A stretch of 64,000 bases of DNA. Origin: Phenylobacterium sp. (GTDB lineage Bacteria; Pseudomonadota; Alphaproteobacteria; Caulobacterales; Caulobacteraceae). Where the stretch lies: assembly GCF_004799515.1 (NCBI RefSeq), contig NZ_SSMX01000052.1, positions 1 to 64,000 on the forward strand, given 5' to 3'. Both the position numbers and the translations under genes were made by a program. Numbering within the stretch: the stretch's first letter is position 1; each line of letters begins with the position of its first letter. Positions 1-8,205 of this stretch are shown in pieces. The notes beneath the pieces are model-generated. The model searched no databases, was not told the DNA's origin, and saw nothing but the letters and a program-made list of their open reading frames with translations.

Positions 1-109
1 GGAAAGTCAAGGATTTTGGGACCGTGGGCTCGCAGGAGCGCGCACCTTCGATCCAACCTGTCGGACGAACCTTCCCGATGTCCGTCATGGGTGGGAAGCG
101 GACCCTGTC

Positions 110-439
110 CTAGGAGTGGCGAGCTTCTTCCACGATCTCGCGGAACAGCTCCCGCAGCTTGAGCTTCGCCTGCGCGAGGGCGTCTCGGCCTAGATCCGTC
201 GCGACGTAGACACGGCGATAGGTGCGACCGAGCCGCGTCTTGGACGAACTTAGGTAGCCTCGGCGCTCCATCGCATGGAGCATCGGATAGAGGGTTCCCG
301 CGCTGATGCGGTAGCCGTGCTCCGCCAGCTCCTCGATCATCCACTGACCGTAGATTCCGTCCTCGGCCGCGTGGTGGAGGATGTGCATACGGATGAATCC
401 GGACAGCAGGTCCTGATGCTCCAGCTCCTGAGCCTTCAT
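110..439 (-). CDS. PadR family transcriptional regulator (short form)
   Basis: A 109-residue winged-helix DNA-binding protein of the PadR family. The reading frame extends further upstream, but the internal ATG at 439 gives the usual PadR beginning and length. The family-typical recognition segment GTLYPMLHAMERRGYL lies at about residues 48-63, followed by a basic wing and a C-terminal dimerisation helix. It lacks the extended C-terminal helical domain of long PadR proteins. PadR proteins usually repress a neighbouring, often divergent, gene in response to a small molecule. Here the divergent neighbours are two membrane proteins and an outer-membrane protein (573-2295), which are the likely targets by inference. 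The 440-572 intergenic region is locally AT-rich near 466-495, suiting a promoter, but I see no clear palindrome. Confidence 0.85.
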   Translation of the reverse strand: MKAQELEHQDLLSGFIRMHILHHAAEDGIYGQWMIEELAEHGYRISAGTLYPMLHAMERRGYLSSSKTRLGRTYRRVYVATDLGRDALAQAKLKLRELFREIVEEARHS

Positions 440-572
440 GGAAGCCGGGCCTTTTCGAGTTGCTCCATAATCGGCTTTCGATATTGTCTTCCTATAGCCA
501 GCGCCGGACTCTGTTATCTGCCCACCGGCCTGGGCGAAAACTACAAGCAAGCGTGGGGGAGGCCCAAGGGGA

Positions 573-1151
573 ATGGAACTCACGGTTCGGGACGCCCTGA
601 CCGTCCTTCACGGCATGGTGTTCGGCGGCCTGCTCCTGCTCGGCTATTCCGGGGCGGTCGTCGCCATCTGCGCCATGTCGGCCGCGGGTGATCCCTGGAA
701 GCCGCAGGCCCGAGGCGAGAAGGCGCTCTCACTCTATCTAACCCTGCTGGCCGGGCTGGCCTGGCTCGCGGTGCTTTTCGGCGCCTACGTGATCTATCCC
801 TGGTATCGCGCCGTCCCGCCGACGGGCGCTGACCTCGCGGGATTCCCGCAGCGGTTCCTGATGTCCAGCCCGACGACGACGGAGTGGCACGACATCGGCA
901 TGGAGTGGAAAGAGCATGTGGCGTGGCTAGCGCCGATCAGCCTGACGGCCTGCGCCTGGATCTTCCGCCGCTACGGCGGGCGCCTGCGGGTCATGAAGGG
1001 TCTGCGGAACCTGCTGCTCGGGCTTGTGCTGACCGCATTCGCCGCGACCTGCGTGGCCGGCTTCTTCGGCGCGATGCTCAACAAGTTCGCCCCGGTGCGG
1101 GGCGGCGGCGAGATCGTCTTGATGAAGGGGGAAACCGGTGACGAGCGCTGA
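573..1151 (+). CDS. Membrane protein of unknown function, four predicted TM segments
   Basis: A 192-residue integral membrane protein that I cannot assign to a named family. Hydrophobic segments lie at about residues 13-36, 52-75, 114-131 and 145-167. A polar stretch at about 80-113 is rich in Trp, Ser, Thr and Pro. His13, His106 and His115 sit near membrane borders, which could suit metal or heme binding, but that is speculation. The ATG at 573 follows an AAGGGGA ribosome site. The gene overlaps the next membrane gene by 14 bases and is divergent from the PadR gene, so it probably heads a PadR-controlled operon. Confidence 0.7.
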   Translation: MELTVRDALTVLHGMVFGGLLLLGYSGAVVAICAMSAAGDPWKPQARGEKALSLYLTLLAGLAWLAVLFGAYVIYPWYRAVPPTGADLAGFPQRFLMSSPTTTEWHDIGMEWKEHVAWLAPISLTACAWIFRRYGGRLRVMKGLRNLLLGLVLTAFAATCVAGFFGAMLNKFAPVRGGGEIVLMKGETGDER

Positions 1152-1476
1152 AACGGCAGGCGGCCCGAATGGGTCCGGCGCCGCCGCAGTCCTGGCGGCC
1201 GCCATCGGCTGGTTCGTGCTGGGGGTGCTGGCCCTAGCGGGAGACACCGTTCCCAGCGTGAAGCGGGCGCTCACCCTCTGGAAACCGACCGGCGGGCTGT
1301 CCGGCGTGACCACGGTCGCGATCGTCGCATGGCTGGTTGTCTGGCTGGTGCTGGGCCGTCGCTGGCGGGACCGTGACGTCAAACTGGGCGTGGTCGGCGC
1401 CTCATCGGCGGCGCTGCTGGTGGGCGGGCTCCTGCTGACGTTCCCGCCCTTCATGGATTTCCTGCAGGGCAAGTGA
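1138..1476 (+). CDS. Small membrane protein of unknown function, three predicted TM segments
   Basis: A 112-residue protein starting with GTG inside the end of the previous gene (14-base overlap, different frame), which suggests translational coupling. Hydrophobic segments lie at about residues 15-35, 55-73 and 82-103, with a basic loop (GRRWRDRD) between the second and third. No recognised family. Its tight coupling to the preceding membrane gene and to the outer-membrane gene just downstream suggests the three products act together in the envelope. Confidence 0.65.
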   Translation: MTSAETAGGPNGSGAAAVLAAAIGWFVLGVLALAGDTVPSVKRALTLWKPTGGLSGVTTVAIVAWLVVWLVLGRRWRDRDVKLGVVGASSAALLVGGLLLTFPPFMDFLQGK

Positions 1477-1506
1477 AGGCCCGCGGCGAGGGGAGTGCGA
1501 AAGGCG

Positions 1507-2295
1507 ATGGCGAAACGGTCGGGAGCGCGGAACGCTTGGGCCTCGACGATCGCAATCTTGGCCCTTTTGGGCGCCGGCGCGGCGAGGGCTGGGCCGCCGT
1601 TCATCACCGACGACCCCGAGCCGGTCGATCTACATCACTGGGAGATCTACGCCTTTTCAGCCGGCGCCTTCGATAGCCACGGTGCTACCGGCCAGGGGCC
1701 TGCGCTCGAAGTGAACTATGGGGCCGCGCCCAACCTTCAACTCCATCTGATCGCGCCCTTCGCCTACGACGCGCCGCCTGGCGGCCCAACGACCATGGGT
1801 CTCGGCGACACTGAGCTGGGCTTCAAGTACCGCTTCATCACCCCGGACAAGGACGACTGGTTCCCACAGGTCGGCATCTTCCCACTACTGGAAGTCCCGA
1901 CGGGTGATGCGCATCGAGGCCTGGGCGCTGGGCAGGTCCAGGCCTTCTTTCCGATCTGGCTCCAAAAGGATTTCGGCAAGTGGACCACCTATGGCGGCGG
2001 TGGCTATTGGATCAATCCGGGGCCGGGCAACCGTGACTACTGGTTCACCGGCTGGCTGCTGCAGCGCCAGGTCACCGACAAGCTGGCACTCGGCGGCGAG
2101 GTTTTCCACACCTCGTCCAGCCAGGTCGGCCGCGACGGGGTGACGGGATTCAACCTCGGCGGACAATACGACTTCACCGAGCACTATCACCTGCTGTTCT
2201 CGGCCGGCGAGGGTGGCCAGGCGTTCGCGGTGGACACGGGAGCCGTGGGCCGCCACGCCACGACCTACTACCTAGCATTCCAGTGGACCTACTAA
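1507..2295 (+). CDS. Secreted outer-membrane beta-barrel-like protein, MetA-pathway phenol degradation family
   Basis: About 262 residues, with an N-terminal signal peptide ending near AARA-GPP. The mature start (FITDDPEPVDLHHWEIY) and the alternating amphipathic strands resemble the family named putative MetA-pathway of phenol degradation (PF13557), which are predicted outer-membrane porin-like barrels often annotated as transporters. The protein ends in an aromatic residue (FQWTY), common for outer-membrane barrels. The frame also allows a GTG at 1495. I prefer the ATG at 1507, which has purine-rich sequence upstream and a cleaner signal peptide. It lies 30 bases after the small membrane gene and likely shares its operon. 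The substrate is unknown, and the family name should not be read as evidence for phenol metabolism. Confidence 0.65.
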   Translation: MAKRSGARNAWASTIAILALLGAGAARAGPPFITDDPEPVDLHHWEIYAFSAGAFDSHGATGQGPALEVNYGAAPNLQLHLIAPFAYDAPPGGPTTMGLGDTELGFKYRFITPDKDDWFPQVGIFPLLEVPTGDAHRGLGAGQVQAFFPIWLQKDFGKWTTYGGGGYWINPGPGNRDYWFTGWLLQRQVTDKLALGGEVFHTSSSQVGRDGVTGFNLGGQYDFTEHYHLLFSAGEGGQAFAVDTGAVGRHATTYYLAFQWTY

Positions 2296-2428
2296 ACTGC
2301 CGCGCTCCGAAGGTCCGCAATGGGTCGAAATCGGCCACTGGGTTCCCGGCACCTACCGGACATTCGCCTCTAGCTTGGAAGCTATGCCGGTCTAGCCGGC
2401 CGTCTTCCAGACCGCTGGAGAGACTTTC

Positions 2429-2455
2429 ATCTCATGGTTGAGGCGAGCCTTGGGG
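2429..2455 (+). repeat. Dispersed CATGG repeat, copy A (partial)
   Basis: The sequence ATCTCATGGTTGAGGCGAGC followed by CTTGGGG matches the left arm of the palindromic element at 44706-44836. It also matches copies at 17003-17030 and 27363-27390. Only one arm is visible here. Confidence 0.5.
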
Positions 2456-2538
2456 TCAATGCCACGGTCGGTCCGGGCGGGCCGGACGTGCGTTTGACGG
2501 GTGGGACCAGGCGACAGGCGCGGCAATCCCTGCGCCAT

Positions 2539-2561
2539 CCTCCTCCCCTTGTGGGAGGAGG
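2539..2561. repeat. Palindromic hairpin, REP-like or terminator-like
   Basis: CCTCCTCCC and GGGAGGAGG form a perfect 9-bp stem around a 5-base loop. A further CCA/TGG pairing lies outside a one-base bulge. There is no T-tract, so a mobile palindrome (REP-like) is as likely as a terminator for the gene ending at 2295, which is 240 bases away. Confidence 0.6.
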
Positions 2562-2616
2562 TGGCTTGAGAGTCGTTCTCGCTGGCATGCCGCGTCGAGG
2601 GCCCTAGTTTCTAGCC

Positions 2617-3558
2617 ATGACCGATCTCCACGCCCTCACGCCCGCCCAGACCGCCGCCTTGACCCGGCGGGTGACGCTCTATTCGGTGGCGACGGCGGCG
2701 GTGCTGGTGGCGATCAAGCTCGCCGCCTGGCTGGCGTCGGGCTCCGTGGCGCTCTTGGCGTCGACCGCCGATTCCGGCCTCGACCTGCTGGCCTCCCTGA
2801 CGACCTTCTACGCGGTGCGGTTCGCGGTGACGCCGCCGGACGCCGAGCACCGCTACGGCCACGGCAAGGCCGAGGGGTTCGCGAGCCTGGTGCAGGCGGG
2901 CCTGGTGTTCGCGTCGGCCGCGCTGATCGGTCAGGAGGCCATCGTCGACCTGATGCACCCGCGGCCGATCGCCGACGGCGGCTGGGCGCTGGCGGTGATG
3001 GGCGTCTCCCTCGTCATGACCGGCGGGCTGATCGCCGCCCAGGGCCGGGTGCTGAAGCAGACCTCCTCCGTCGCCGTCTCCGGCGACCGGGCTCACTACG
3101 CCGCCGATTTCGCCTCCAACCTGATCGCGCTGGCCGGCATCGGCCTGGCCGCCTGGCTGGGCTGGAGGAGCCTCGACGCCCTGGCCGCCCTGGCTATCGC
3201 GGCCCTGCTGCTCTGGGGCGCGGTGGGCGTGTTCCGCGAGGCGTCCGGCCAGCTGATGGACCATGAGCTGCCGGATGAGGTGCGCGCCCGCATCGTCGAC
3301 CTGATGACGGAAGACCGCCGGGTGACCGACGTCCACCAGCTGCGCACCCGCGCGGCGGGGCCCTACGTCCACATCCAGATGCACATCGACCTCGACCCCG
3401 AGCTCACCCTGGAGGCCGCCCACCAGGTGATCGTCGCGGCGGAAAAGCGGGTGCTGGACGCCTTCCCGTCCGCCGACATCATCATCCACGCCGATCCGCG
3501 CGGCCGAGCCGAACCGCACGGCGGAGCCTTCGCCGAGGCCGCCGCGAGCTCTTCGTAG
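2617..3558 (+). CDS. Cation diffusion facilitator family transporter (FieF-like)
   Basis: A 313-residue CDF protein that would export divalent metals such as Zn(II) or Fe(II) across the inner membrane in exchange for protons. The expected six TM helices occupy residues 1-210 and a cytoplasmic ferredoxin-like domain fills the C-terminus. The metal-site aspartates are in DSGLDLLASL (TM2), and the His/Asp pair is in HYAADFASN (TM5), the D-D-H-D pattern of FieF-type members. HRYGHGKAEG is the conserved loop. The C-terminal domain keeps a histidine-rich end (VHIQMHID and IIIHADP). Single gene, with no metal regulator next to it. Confidence 0.9.
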   Translation: MTDLHALTPAQTAALTRRVTLYSVATAAVLVAIKLAAWLASGSVALLASTADSGLDLLASLTTFYAVRFAVTPPDAEHRYGHGKAEGFASLVQAGLVFASAALIGQEAIVDLMHPRPIADGGWALAVMGVSLVMTGGLIAAQGRVLKQTSSVAVSGDRAHYAADFASNLIALAGIGLAAWLGWRSLDALAALAIAALLLWGAVGVFREASGQLMDHELPDEVRARIVDLMTEDRRVTDVHQLRTRAAGPYVHIQMHIDLDPELTLEAAHQVIVAAEKRVLDAFPSADIIIHADPRGRAEPHGGAFAEAAASSS

Positions 3559-3565
3559 TAAACGG

Positions 3566-3577
3566 CCCCTTAAGGGG
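3566..3577. repeat. Short perfect palindrome after the CDF gene
   Basis: CCCCTTAAGGGG is a perfect 12-bp palindrome eight bases after the transporter stop. It could be part of a weak terminator or a protein-binding site. There is no loop or T-tract. Confidence 0.3.
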
Positions 3578-3626
3578 TCCGGCGTCCATTGGGGCGACCG
3601 ATTCGTATCCCCCGCGTTAGCCGGAC

Positions 3627-4319
3627 ATGAGCCTTCAGCGCACCCTGCACCATTTCCCGCTGGACCCGGCCTCGCGCCAGGTGCGCCTGGTGCTGGGCGA
3701 AAAGCGGCTGGCCTTCACCGAGGTGCAGGTGCGCTACTGGGAACGGCCCAAGGCGCTGACGGCGATGAACCCCTCCGGCCTGATCCCGGTGCTGGAGGAG
3801 ACCGACCCCGACCTCGGCCGCCACCTGGTGCTGTGCGAGGCCCGCGCCATCCTCGACCACCTGGAAGAGACCGTGCCGGAGCCGCCGCTCTTGGGCCGCG
3901 ACGCCGCCGAGCGGGCCGAGGCGCGCCGGCTGCTGAGCTGGTTCGACCGCAAGTTCGAGTACGAGGCCGGCGGCTACATCCTGCACGAGAAGATGGAGAA
4001 GCGCCTCTTGGGCCTGGGCGCGCCGGACCTCGCCAACCTGCGCCAGGGCCGCGACGGCCTGCGCACCCACATGTTCTACATCGACAAGCTGCTGCAGGAG
4101 CGCGAGTGGCTGGCGGGGCGCAGGCTGTCGCTGGCGGACTTCGCGGCCGCCGCCCACCTGTCGGTGATCGACTATTGCGGCGACATGCCCTGGCCGGACT
4201 TCCCGGCGGTGAAGACCTGGTACATGAAGCTGAAGTCGCGGCCGTGTTTCCGGCCGCTGCTGGCGGACCGCTGGCCGGGCCTGACGCCCGCCCGCCACTA
4301 CGACGACCTCGACTTCTGA
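3627..4319 (+). CDS. fzlA: FtsZ-binding divisome protein FzlA (glutathione S-transferase fold)
   Basis: A 230-residue protein of the glutathione S-transferase superfamily. The N-terminal thioredoxin-like half carries the LDPASRQVRLVLGEKRL start, and the C-terminal half is all-helical. The start and the C-terminal end (FRPLLADRWPG then HYDDLDF) resemble FzlA, an alphaproteobacterial protein known in Caulobacter to bind FtsZ, curve its filaments and activate septal wall synthesis. FzlA homologues are not thought to act as glutathione transferases. It stands alone between a metal exporter and sugar genes. The assignment rests on remembered family resemblance. A generic GST is the alternative. 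Confidence 0.8.
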   Translation: MSLQRTLHHFPLDPASRQVRLVLGEKRLAFTEVQVRYWERPKALTAMNPSGLIPVLEETDPDLGRHLVLCEARAILDHLEETVPEPPLLGRDAAERAEARRLLSWFDRKFEYEAGGYILHEKMEKRLLGLGAPDLANLRQGRDGLRTHMFYIDKLLQEREWLAGRRLSLADFAAAAHLSVIDYCGDMPWPDFPAVKTWYMKLKSRPCFRPLLADRWPGLTPARHYDDLDF

Positions 4320-4336
4320 GGCTTGGGCGGCGGCGC

Positions 4337-4891
4337 CTAGAAGCCCGTCGCGGGCATATCCTTCAGCCGCGGCAGGACCTTGTCCTTGTCCGAGAGCACC
4401 GGCTCGACGTCGAGCGGCCAGGCGATGGCGAGGTCCGGGTCGTTCCAGATCACCCCGCCTTCGCTCCCAGGCGCGTAGTCGTTGTCGACCTTGTAGAAGA
4501 TCTCGGTGTCGTCGGTGAGCGTCATGTAGGCGTGGGCGAAGCCGCGGGGCACCCAGATCTGCTCGCCGCCCTCGGCGGTCAGCGTCGCGCCGACCCACTG
4601 GCCGTAGGTCGCCGAGCCCGGGCGCACATCCACCGCCACGTCGAAGATCGCGCCCTTCAGCGCCCGCACCAGCTTGGCCTGGGCGAAGGGCGGCTTCTGA
4701 AAGTGCAGGCCGCGCAGGGTGCCTTTGCGCGCGCTGAAGGCCTGGTTGTCCTGCACGAAGACCGGGTCGAGGCCGTGGGCGGCGAAGGCCTTGCGGCTCC
4801 AGGTCTCGGCGAACCAGCCGCGCGCATCGCCATGGCGCTTGGGCGTGATAAGCAGGACCTCGGCGAGGGCCAGGGGCGTGATCGTCGTCAT
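4337..4891 (-). CDS. rfbC: dTDP-4-dehydrorhamnose 3,5-epimerase
   Basis: A 184-residue cupin-fold enzyme that epimerises C3 and C5 of dTDP-4-keto-6-deoxyglucose in dTDP-L-rhamnose synthesis (RmlC). Family signatures are RGDARGWFAE-like residues near 20, QDNQAFSARKGTLRGLHFQ (substrate loop and catalytic His), FDVAVDVRPGS (catalytic Asp region) and WVPRGFAHAY. The length is typical. The other rml genes (rfbA, rfbB, rfbD) are not in the window. It is divergent from a rhamnosyltransferase-like glycosyltransferase 32 bases away, which fits a split surface-polysaccharide locus. Confidence 0.93.
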   Translation of the reverse strand: MTTITPLALAEVLLITPKRHGDARGWFAETWSRKAFAAHGLDPVFVQDNQAFSARKGTLRGLHFQKPPFAQAKLVRALKGAIFDVAVDVRPGSATYGQWVGATLTAEGGEQIWVPRGFAHAYMTLTDDTEIFYKVDNDYAPGSEGGVIWNDPDLAIAWPLDVEPVLSDKDKVLPRLKDMPATGF

Positions 4892-4923
4892 GTCGGCTCG
4901 GATGTTGCGGAGTGACCTTTCGG

Positions 4924-5964
4924 ATGGCCCGGCGCGCGGCGGATGGCAAGCCTTCTGAGGTCCCGGCCGCGCCCGCCATCAGCATCGTCGTGGTGGTCTA
5001 CGAATCCGGCCCGACCCTCGCCGAATGCCTGGCCGCCGTCCGGGCGCAGAGCTTTTCCGACTATGAGCTGATCCTGGTCGACAACGCCTCGTCCGACCGC
5101 ACCGCCCAGGCGGCGAAGGCGGCCGACCCGGCCATCCGGCTGATCGAGAACGCCGACAACCTGGGCTTCGCGGCCGCCGTGAACCAGGGCGCGCGGGCGG
5201 CGGCGGGGCGCTGGCTCGCGCTGCTCAACCCCGACGCCTTCGCCGATGCGGACTGGCTGGCGCGGCTGATGGCGGCGGCCGAGGCCAACCCGGCGGTCCA
5301 CTGCTTCACCTCCCGCCAGCTCATGGCCGAGGACCCTAGCCGGCTGGACGGACTGGGCGACGTCATGGCGCTGGCCGGCTATCCGTTCCGCGGCGGCTAC
5401 ACCCACAAGGACCCCGGGCCGCTGGACCCCGGCTGGGTATTCTCGGCCTGCGGCGGGGCGATGCTGATCGCGCGCGACCTGTTCCTGAGCGTCGGCGGCT
5501 TCGACGAGCGGCTGTTCTGCTACTGCGAGGACGTCGACCTGGGCTATCGCCTGCGGCTGATCGGCGAGCCGACGCTGCTGGTCCCCGACGCGGTGGTGCG
5601 CCATGTGGGGTCGGCCTCCACCGGCGGGCGGCGCAGCGACTTCGCGGTGTTCCATGGCACCCGCAACCGCTTCTGGGTCTTCGTGAAGGACACCCCGCCG
5701 GTCTTGTTCTGGCTGACCCTGCCGCTGCATATCGCCGCGACCGTGGTGCTGTTCGCCCGCCACGCCACGCGCGGCGAGGTCGCGACCCCGATCAAGGGCC
5801 TGGCCTTCGCGATCCGCCACATCGGCGTGGCGCTGGCGGCGCGGCGGGAGGCTCAGGCCACCCGCAAGGTGGGCTCCTGGGCGATCGCCCGGGCCATGAC
5901 CTGGAACCCGCTCGACCTCTTCCTGCGCCGGGCCTTCATCCAGCCGAAGCGGCCCACTCCGTGA
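4924..5964 (+). CDS. Glycosyltransferase family 2, rhamnosyltransferase-like
   Basis: About 346 residues with a GT-A fold. The donor-binding start is ISIVVVVYESGPTLAECLAA, then VDNASSDRT, a LLNPDAFAD segment in the DXD position, and the acceptor-side GGFDERLFCYCEDVDLGYRL motif seen in WbbL-like rhamnosyltransferases. The C-terminal 100 residues contain a hydrophobic stretch (VLFWLTLPLHIAATVVLF) that may associate with the inner membrane. Start choice is uncertain: GTG at 4912 is in frame, but I prefer ATG 4924. It probably adds a deoxysugar to a lipopolysaccharide or exopolysaccharide intermediate. Its 3' end overlaps the convergent argE by 29 bases. Confidence 0.85.
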   Translation: MARRAADGKPSEVPAAPAISIVVVVYESGPTLAECLAAVRAQSFSDYELILVDNASSDRTAQAAKAADPAIRLIENADNLGFAAAVNQGARAAAGRWLALLNPDAFADADWLARLMAAAEANPAVHCFTSRQLMAEDPSRLDGLGDVMALAGYPFRGGYTHKDPGPLDPGWVFSACGGAMLIARDLFLSVGGFDERLFCYCEDVDLGYRLRLIGEPTLLVPDAVVRHVGSASTGGRRSDFAVFHGTRNRFWVFVKDTPPVLFWLTLPLHIAATVVLFARHATRGEVATPIKGLAFAIRHIGVALAARREAQATRKVGSWAIARAMTWNPLDLFLRRAFIQPKRPTP

Positions 5965-7102
5965 GCCGGCGCATGAAGGCCACGCCGCGCTCCATCTGCG
6001 AGATCTCGACGAACTCGTCCGGCTGATGCGCCTGGGCGATGGAGCCCGGACCGCAGAGGATGGTCGAGAGGCCCGCCCGCTGGAACTGGCCGGCCTCGGT
6101 GGCGAAGGAGACCGCGCGCGGCGGGCCGTTGTCGCCGGCCAGCCGCCGCGCGAAGGCCTCGGCCGCCCCGTCCGGCTCCGGCGCGAAGCCGGGGACGTTG
6201 GAGAGCATCTCCACCGTCACGCCAGCCTCAGGGGCGCGGGCTTTCAGCGCCGCGTCCAGGGCCTTCGCCTCGGTGAAGAACCCCGCGAGCAGCTGTTGCG
6301 CGTCGAGCGGCGGCGGCGCGCGCAGGTCGAACATGAACCTGCACTCGCGCGCCAGGATGTTACCCGCCGTGCCGCCATGGACGATGCCGATGGTCAGCGT
6401 CGCGCCCTTGGGCGTGAAGGGCGAGGCGGGATCGGCCTCACGCTCCAGCCGCGCCGCCAGGTCCTTCAGCGAGGCCATCAGCCCGACCGCCTCCATGATC
6501 GCCGAGACGCCCTGCTGGGTCTGGCTGGAATGGGCCTCGCGGCCGGTGACGGTGACTTCGAAGTTGGCGATGCCCTTGTGGCCGTTGACGGCGACCATGT
6601 CGGTGGGCTCGCCCACCACCACGAAGGCGGGCTTCGGCAGCTCGCGGCGGATCACCTCGATCAGCGCCGGCGCGCCCAGGCAGCCGATCTCCTCGTCGTA
6701 GGAGAAGGCCAGGTGCACCGGCCGCCGGGGACGCGCCGCGGCGATGTCCGGCACGGCGGCGAGCGCGAGCGCCAGGAAGCCCTTCATGTCGCAGGTCCCG
6801 CGCCCGTAGAGCCGCCCGTCGCGCTCGATGACCTTGAAGGGATCGCTGCTCCATGGCTGGCCGTCCACCGGCACCACGTCGGTATGGCCCGACAGCACCG
6901 CGCCGCCCTCGATGTCCGGGCCGATGGTGGCGAGCAGGTTGGACTTTCGGCCATCGGCGTTCGGCACCCGCCGGTGCGCCACCCCATGGCTGTCGAGATA
7001 GGCCTCGACCCATTCGATCAGGGCCAGGTTGGAATTGCGCGAGGTGGTGTCGAACCCGATCAGGGTCTCAAGGATATCGCGGGCCGCGCCGAGGTCGTTC
7101 AT
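5936..7102 (-). CDS. argE: Acetylornithine deacetylase
   Basis: A 388-residue M20-family zinc hydrolase that removes acetate from N-acetylornithine in arginine synthesis. Metal-binding motifs are SGHTDVVPVDGQPW (His-x-Asp), GRGTCDMKGF, the catalytic SYDEEIGCLG pair and VGEPTDM. The dimerisation lid contains GHKGIANFEVTVTGREAHSS, and the final metal His lies in the last 40 residues (IAQAHQPDEFVEISQ). The length is typical of ArgE. It is convergent with the glycosyltransferase and divergent from a GNAT gene, so it is probably monocistronic. Related DapE/carboxypeptidase specificity cannot be excluded from sequence alone. Confidence 0.88.
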   Translation of the reverse strand: MNDLGAARDILETLIGFDTTSRNSNLALIEWVEAYLDSHGVAHRRVPNADGRKSNLLATIGPDIEGGAVLSGHTDVVPVDGQPWSSDPFKVIERDGRLYGRGTCDMKGFLALALAAVPDIAAARPRRPVHLAFSYDEEIGCLGAPALIEVIRRELPKPAFVVVGEPTDMVAVNGHKGIANFEVTVTGREAHSSQTQQGVSAIMEAVGLMASLKDLAARLEREADPASPFTPKGATLTIGIVHGGTAGNILARECRFMFDLRAPPPLDAQQLLAGFFTEAKALDAALKARAPEAGVTVEMLSNVPGFAPEPDGAAEAFARRLAGDNGPPRAVSFATEAGQFQRAGLSTILCGPGSIAQAHQPDEFVEISQMERGVAFMRRLTEWAASAG

Positions 7103-7168
7103 GGCCCCACGGCATAGACCCGCCGCGCGGGCGCCTCAACGGAAAGCCGCCGCATGCTAGGAAGCGCC

Positions 7169-7642
7169 ATGCCTGATGCTGCGCCCGCGATCACCCTGCG
7201 TCCCGCTCGCCGCGAGGACGTGGCGGCCATCGTCCGCCTGCTGGCCGACGACGCCCTGGGCGCCCAGCGCGATCAGGTGAGCGATCCGCCCTCGGCCGCC
7301 TATCTGGACGCCTTCGACAAGATCACGGCCAATCCGCGCGCCTTGCTGGCCGTCGCCGAGGATGAGGCCGGCGCGGTGATCGGGACCCTGCAGCTCACCT
7401 TCATCGCCGGCCTCTCGAACCAGGGCGCGGAGCTGGCGCTGGTCTCAGCGGTGCGGGTGGACTCGGCCTTGCGTGGACGCGGGCTGGGCGAGCGGATGAT
7501 GGCCTGGGCCATGGACGAGGCCCGCGCGCGCGGCTGCCGGCAGATGGAATTGCTGAGCCACGCGAGCCGCGCCGACGCGCACCGGTTCTACGAGCGGCTG
7601 GGGTTTGCGAAGACCCACGTGGGGATGAAGCGGACGCTCTGA
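7169..7642 (+). CDS. GNAT family N-acetyltransferase
   Basis: A 157-residue acetyltransferase. The acetyl-CoA pyrophosphate-binding region is VRVDSALRGRGLGERMMAWAM (motif A, at about residues 98-118), followed by the MELLSHASRADAHRFYERLGF segment typical of the family end. ATG 7169 is chosen over the in-frame ATG 7154 because AGGAAG sits at good spacing before it. The substrate is unknown. The closest architectures are small-molecule or amino-acid acetyltransferases. Next to argE, a link to amino-acid metabolism is possible but unproven. Confidence 0.85.
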   Translation: MPDAAPAITLRPARREDVAAIVRLLADDALGAQRDQVSDPPSAAYLDAFDKITANPRALLAVAEDEAGAVIGTLQLTFIAGLSNQGAELALVSAVRVDSALRGRGLGERMMAWAMDEARARGCRQMELLSHASRADAHRFYERLGFAKTHVGMKRTL

Positions 7643-7659
7643 GACGCGGCCTTGGAACG

Positions 7660-8190
7660 TCACCCCTGCTCGACGCTGCCCGGGCCCGGCAGGAAGTCGA
7701 TGAGTTCGATCTTGAAGATCAGGGCCGAGCCGGGCGGGATCGGGCCCTGGCCCTCGGCGCCATAGCCAAGCTCGGGCGGGACGTAGAGCATCCAGACGTC
7801 GCCCGGGCGCATCTTCTGCAGGGCTTCCTGCCAGGCCTTCACCAAGCCCTTCAGCGGCATGGCCGCCGGCTGGCCGCGTTCGTAGGACGAGTCGAAGACC
7901 GTGCCGTCGACCAGCTTGCCTTCGTAGTTGACCTTCACCTCGTCATTGATGTGCGGCTTGTTGCCGGTCGCCGGGCCGGAGCTGACGATCTTGTACTGCA
8001 AGCCGTCCGGCAGGGTGACGACGCCCGGCTCCTTGGCGTTCTTGGCCATGAAGGCCGCCGAGGCCTTGGACTGGTCGCCGGCCACCGGGCCTTGGGCGTC
8101 CTTGGAGTCGGGGCCAGGCTGGACCGGGGCGCCTCGGCTGCAGGCTGCGAGCGAGAGCACGGCCGCGACAATCATCAGCTTACGGAACAT
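7660..8190 (-). CDS. FKBP-type peptidyl-prolyl cis-trans isomerase, lipoprotein
   Basis: A 176-residue prolyl isomerase that helps fold exported proteins. The signal peptide ends in a lipobox (LAAC, Cys17), so it should be lipid-anchored in the periplasm. A low-complexity linker covers about residues 18-55. The FKBP domain contains VNYEGKLVDGTVFDSSYERG, the LKGLVKAWQEAL helix, GDVWMLYVPPELGYG and the IPPGSALIFKIELID strand. These match the FKBP active-site aromatic set (Y, F-D, W, V, Y, F). It lies 15 bases after the threonine ammonia-lyase gene on the same strand and may be cotranscribed. Confidence 0.93.
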   Translation of the reverse strand: MFRKLMIVAAVLSLAACSRGAPVQPGPDSKDAQGPVAGDQSKASAAFMAKNAKEPGVVTLPDGLQYKIVSSGPATGNKPHINDEVKVNYEGKLVDGTVFDSSYERGQPAAMPLKGLVKAWQEALQKMRPGDVWMLYVPPELGYGAEGQGPIPPGSALIFKIELIDFLPGPGSVEQG

Positions 8191-8205
8191 CTAGCCTACC
8201 TCTGT

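Larger units (their letters stand above)
2296..2616. other. Intergenic region with hairpin and dispersed-repeat copy
   Basis: A 321-base gap with no convincing gene. It contains a member of the dispersed CATGG repeat (2429-2455) and a strong hairpin at 2539-2561. The rest shows no coding signal I can support. Confidence 0.6.

Noticed and set aside
1..109. A gene fragment at the window start
   Set aside because: The first 109 bases show no motif, RNA gene or convincing frame; the stretch may be intergenic or the end of an unseen gene.
1507..2295. Evidence for phenol degradation from the MetA-family barrel
   Set aside because: The family name is historical; no aromatic ring-cleavage or hydroxylase genes are nearby.
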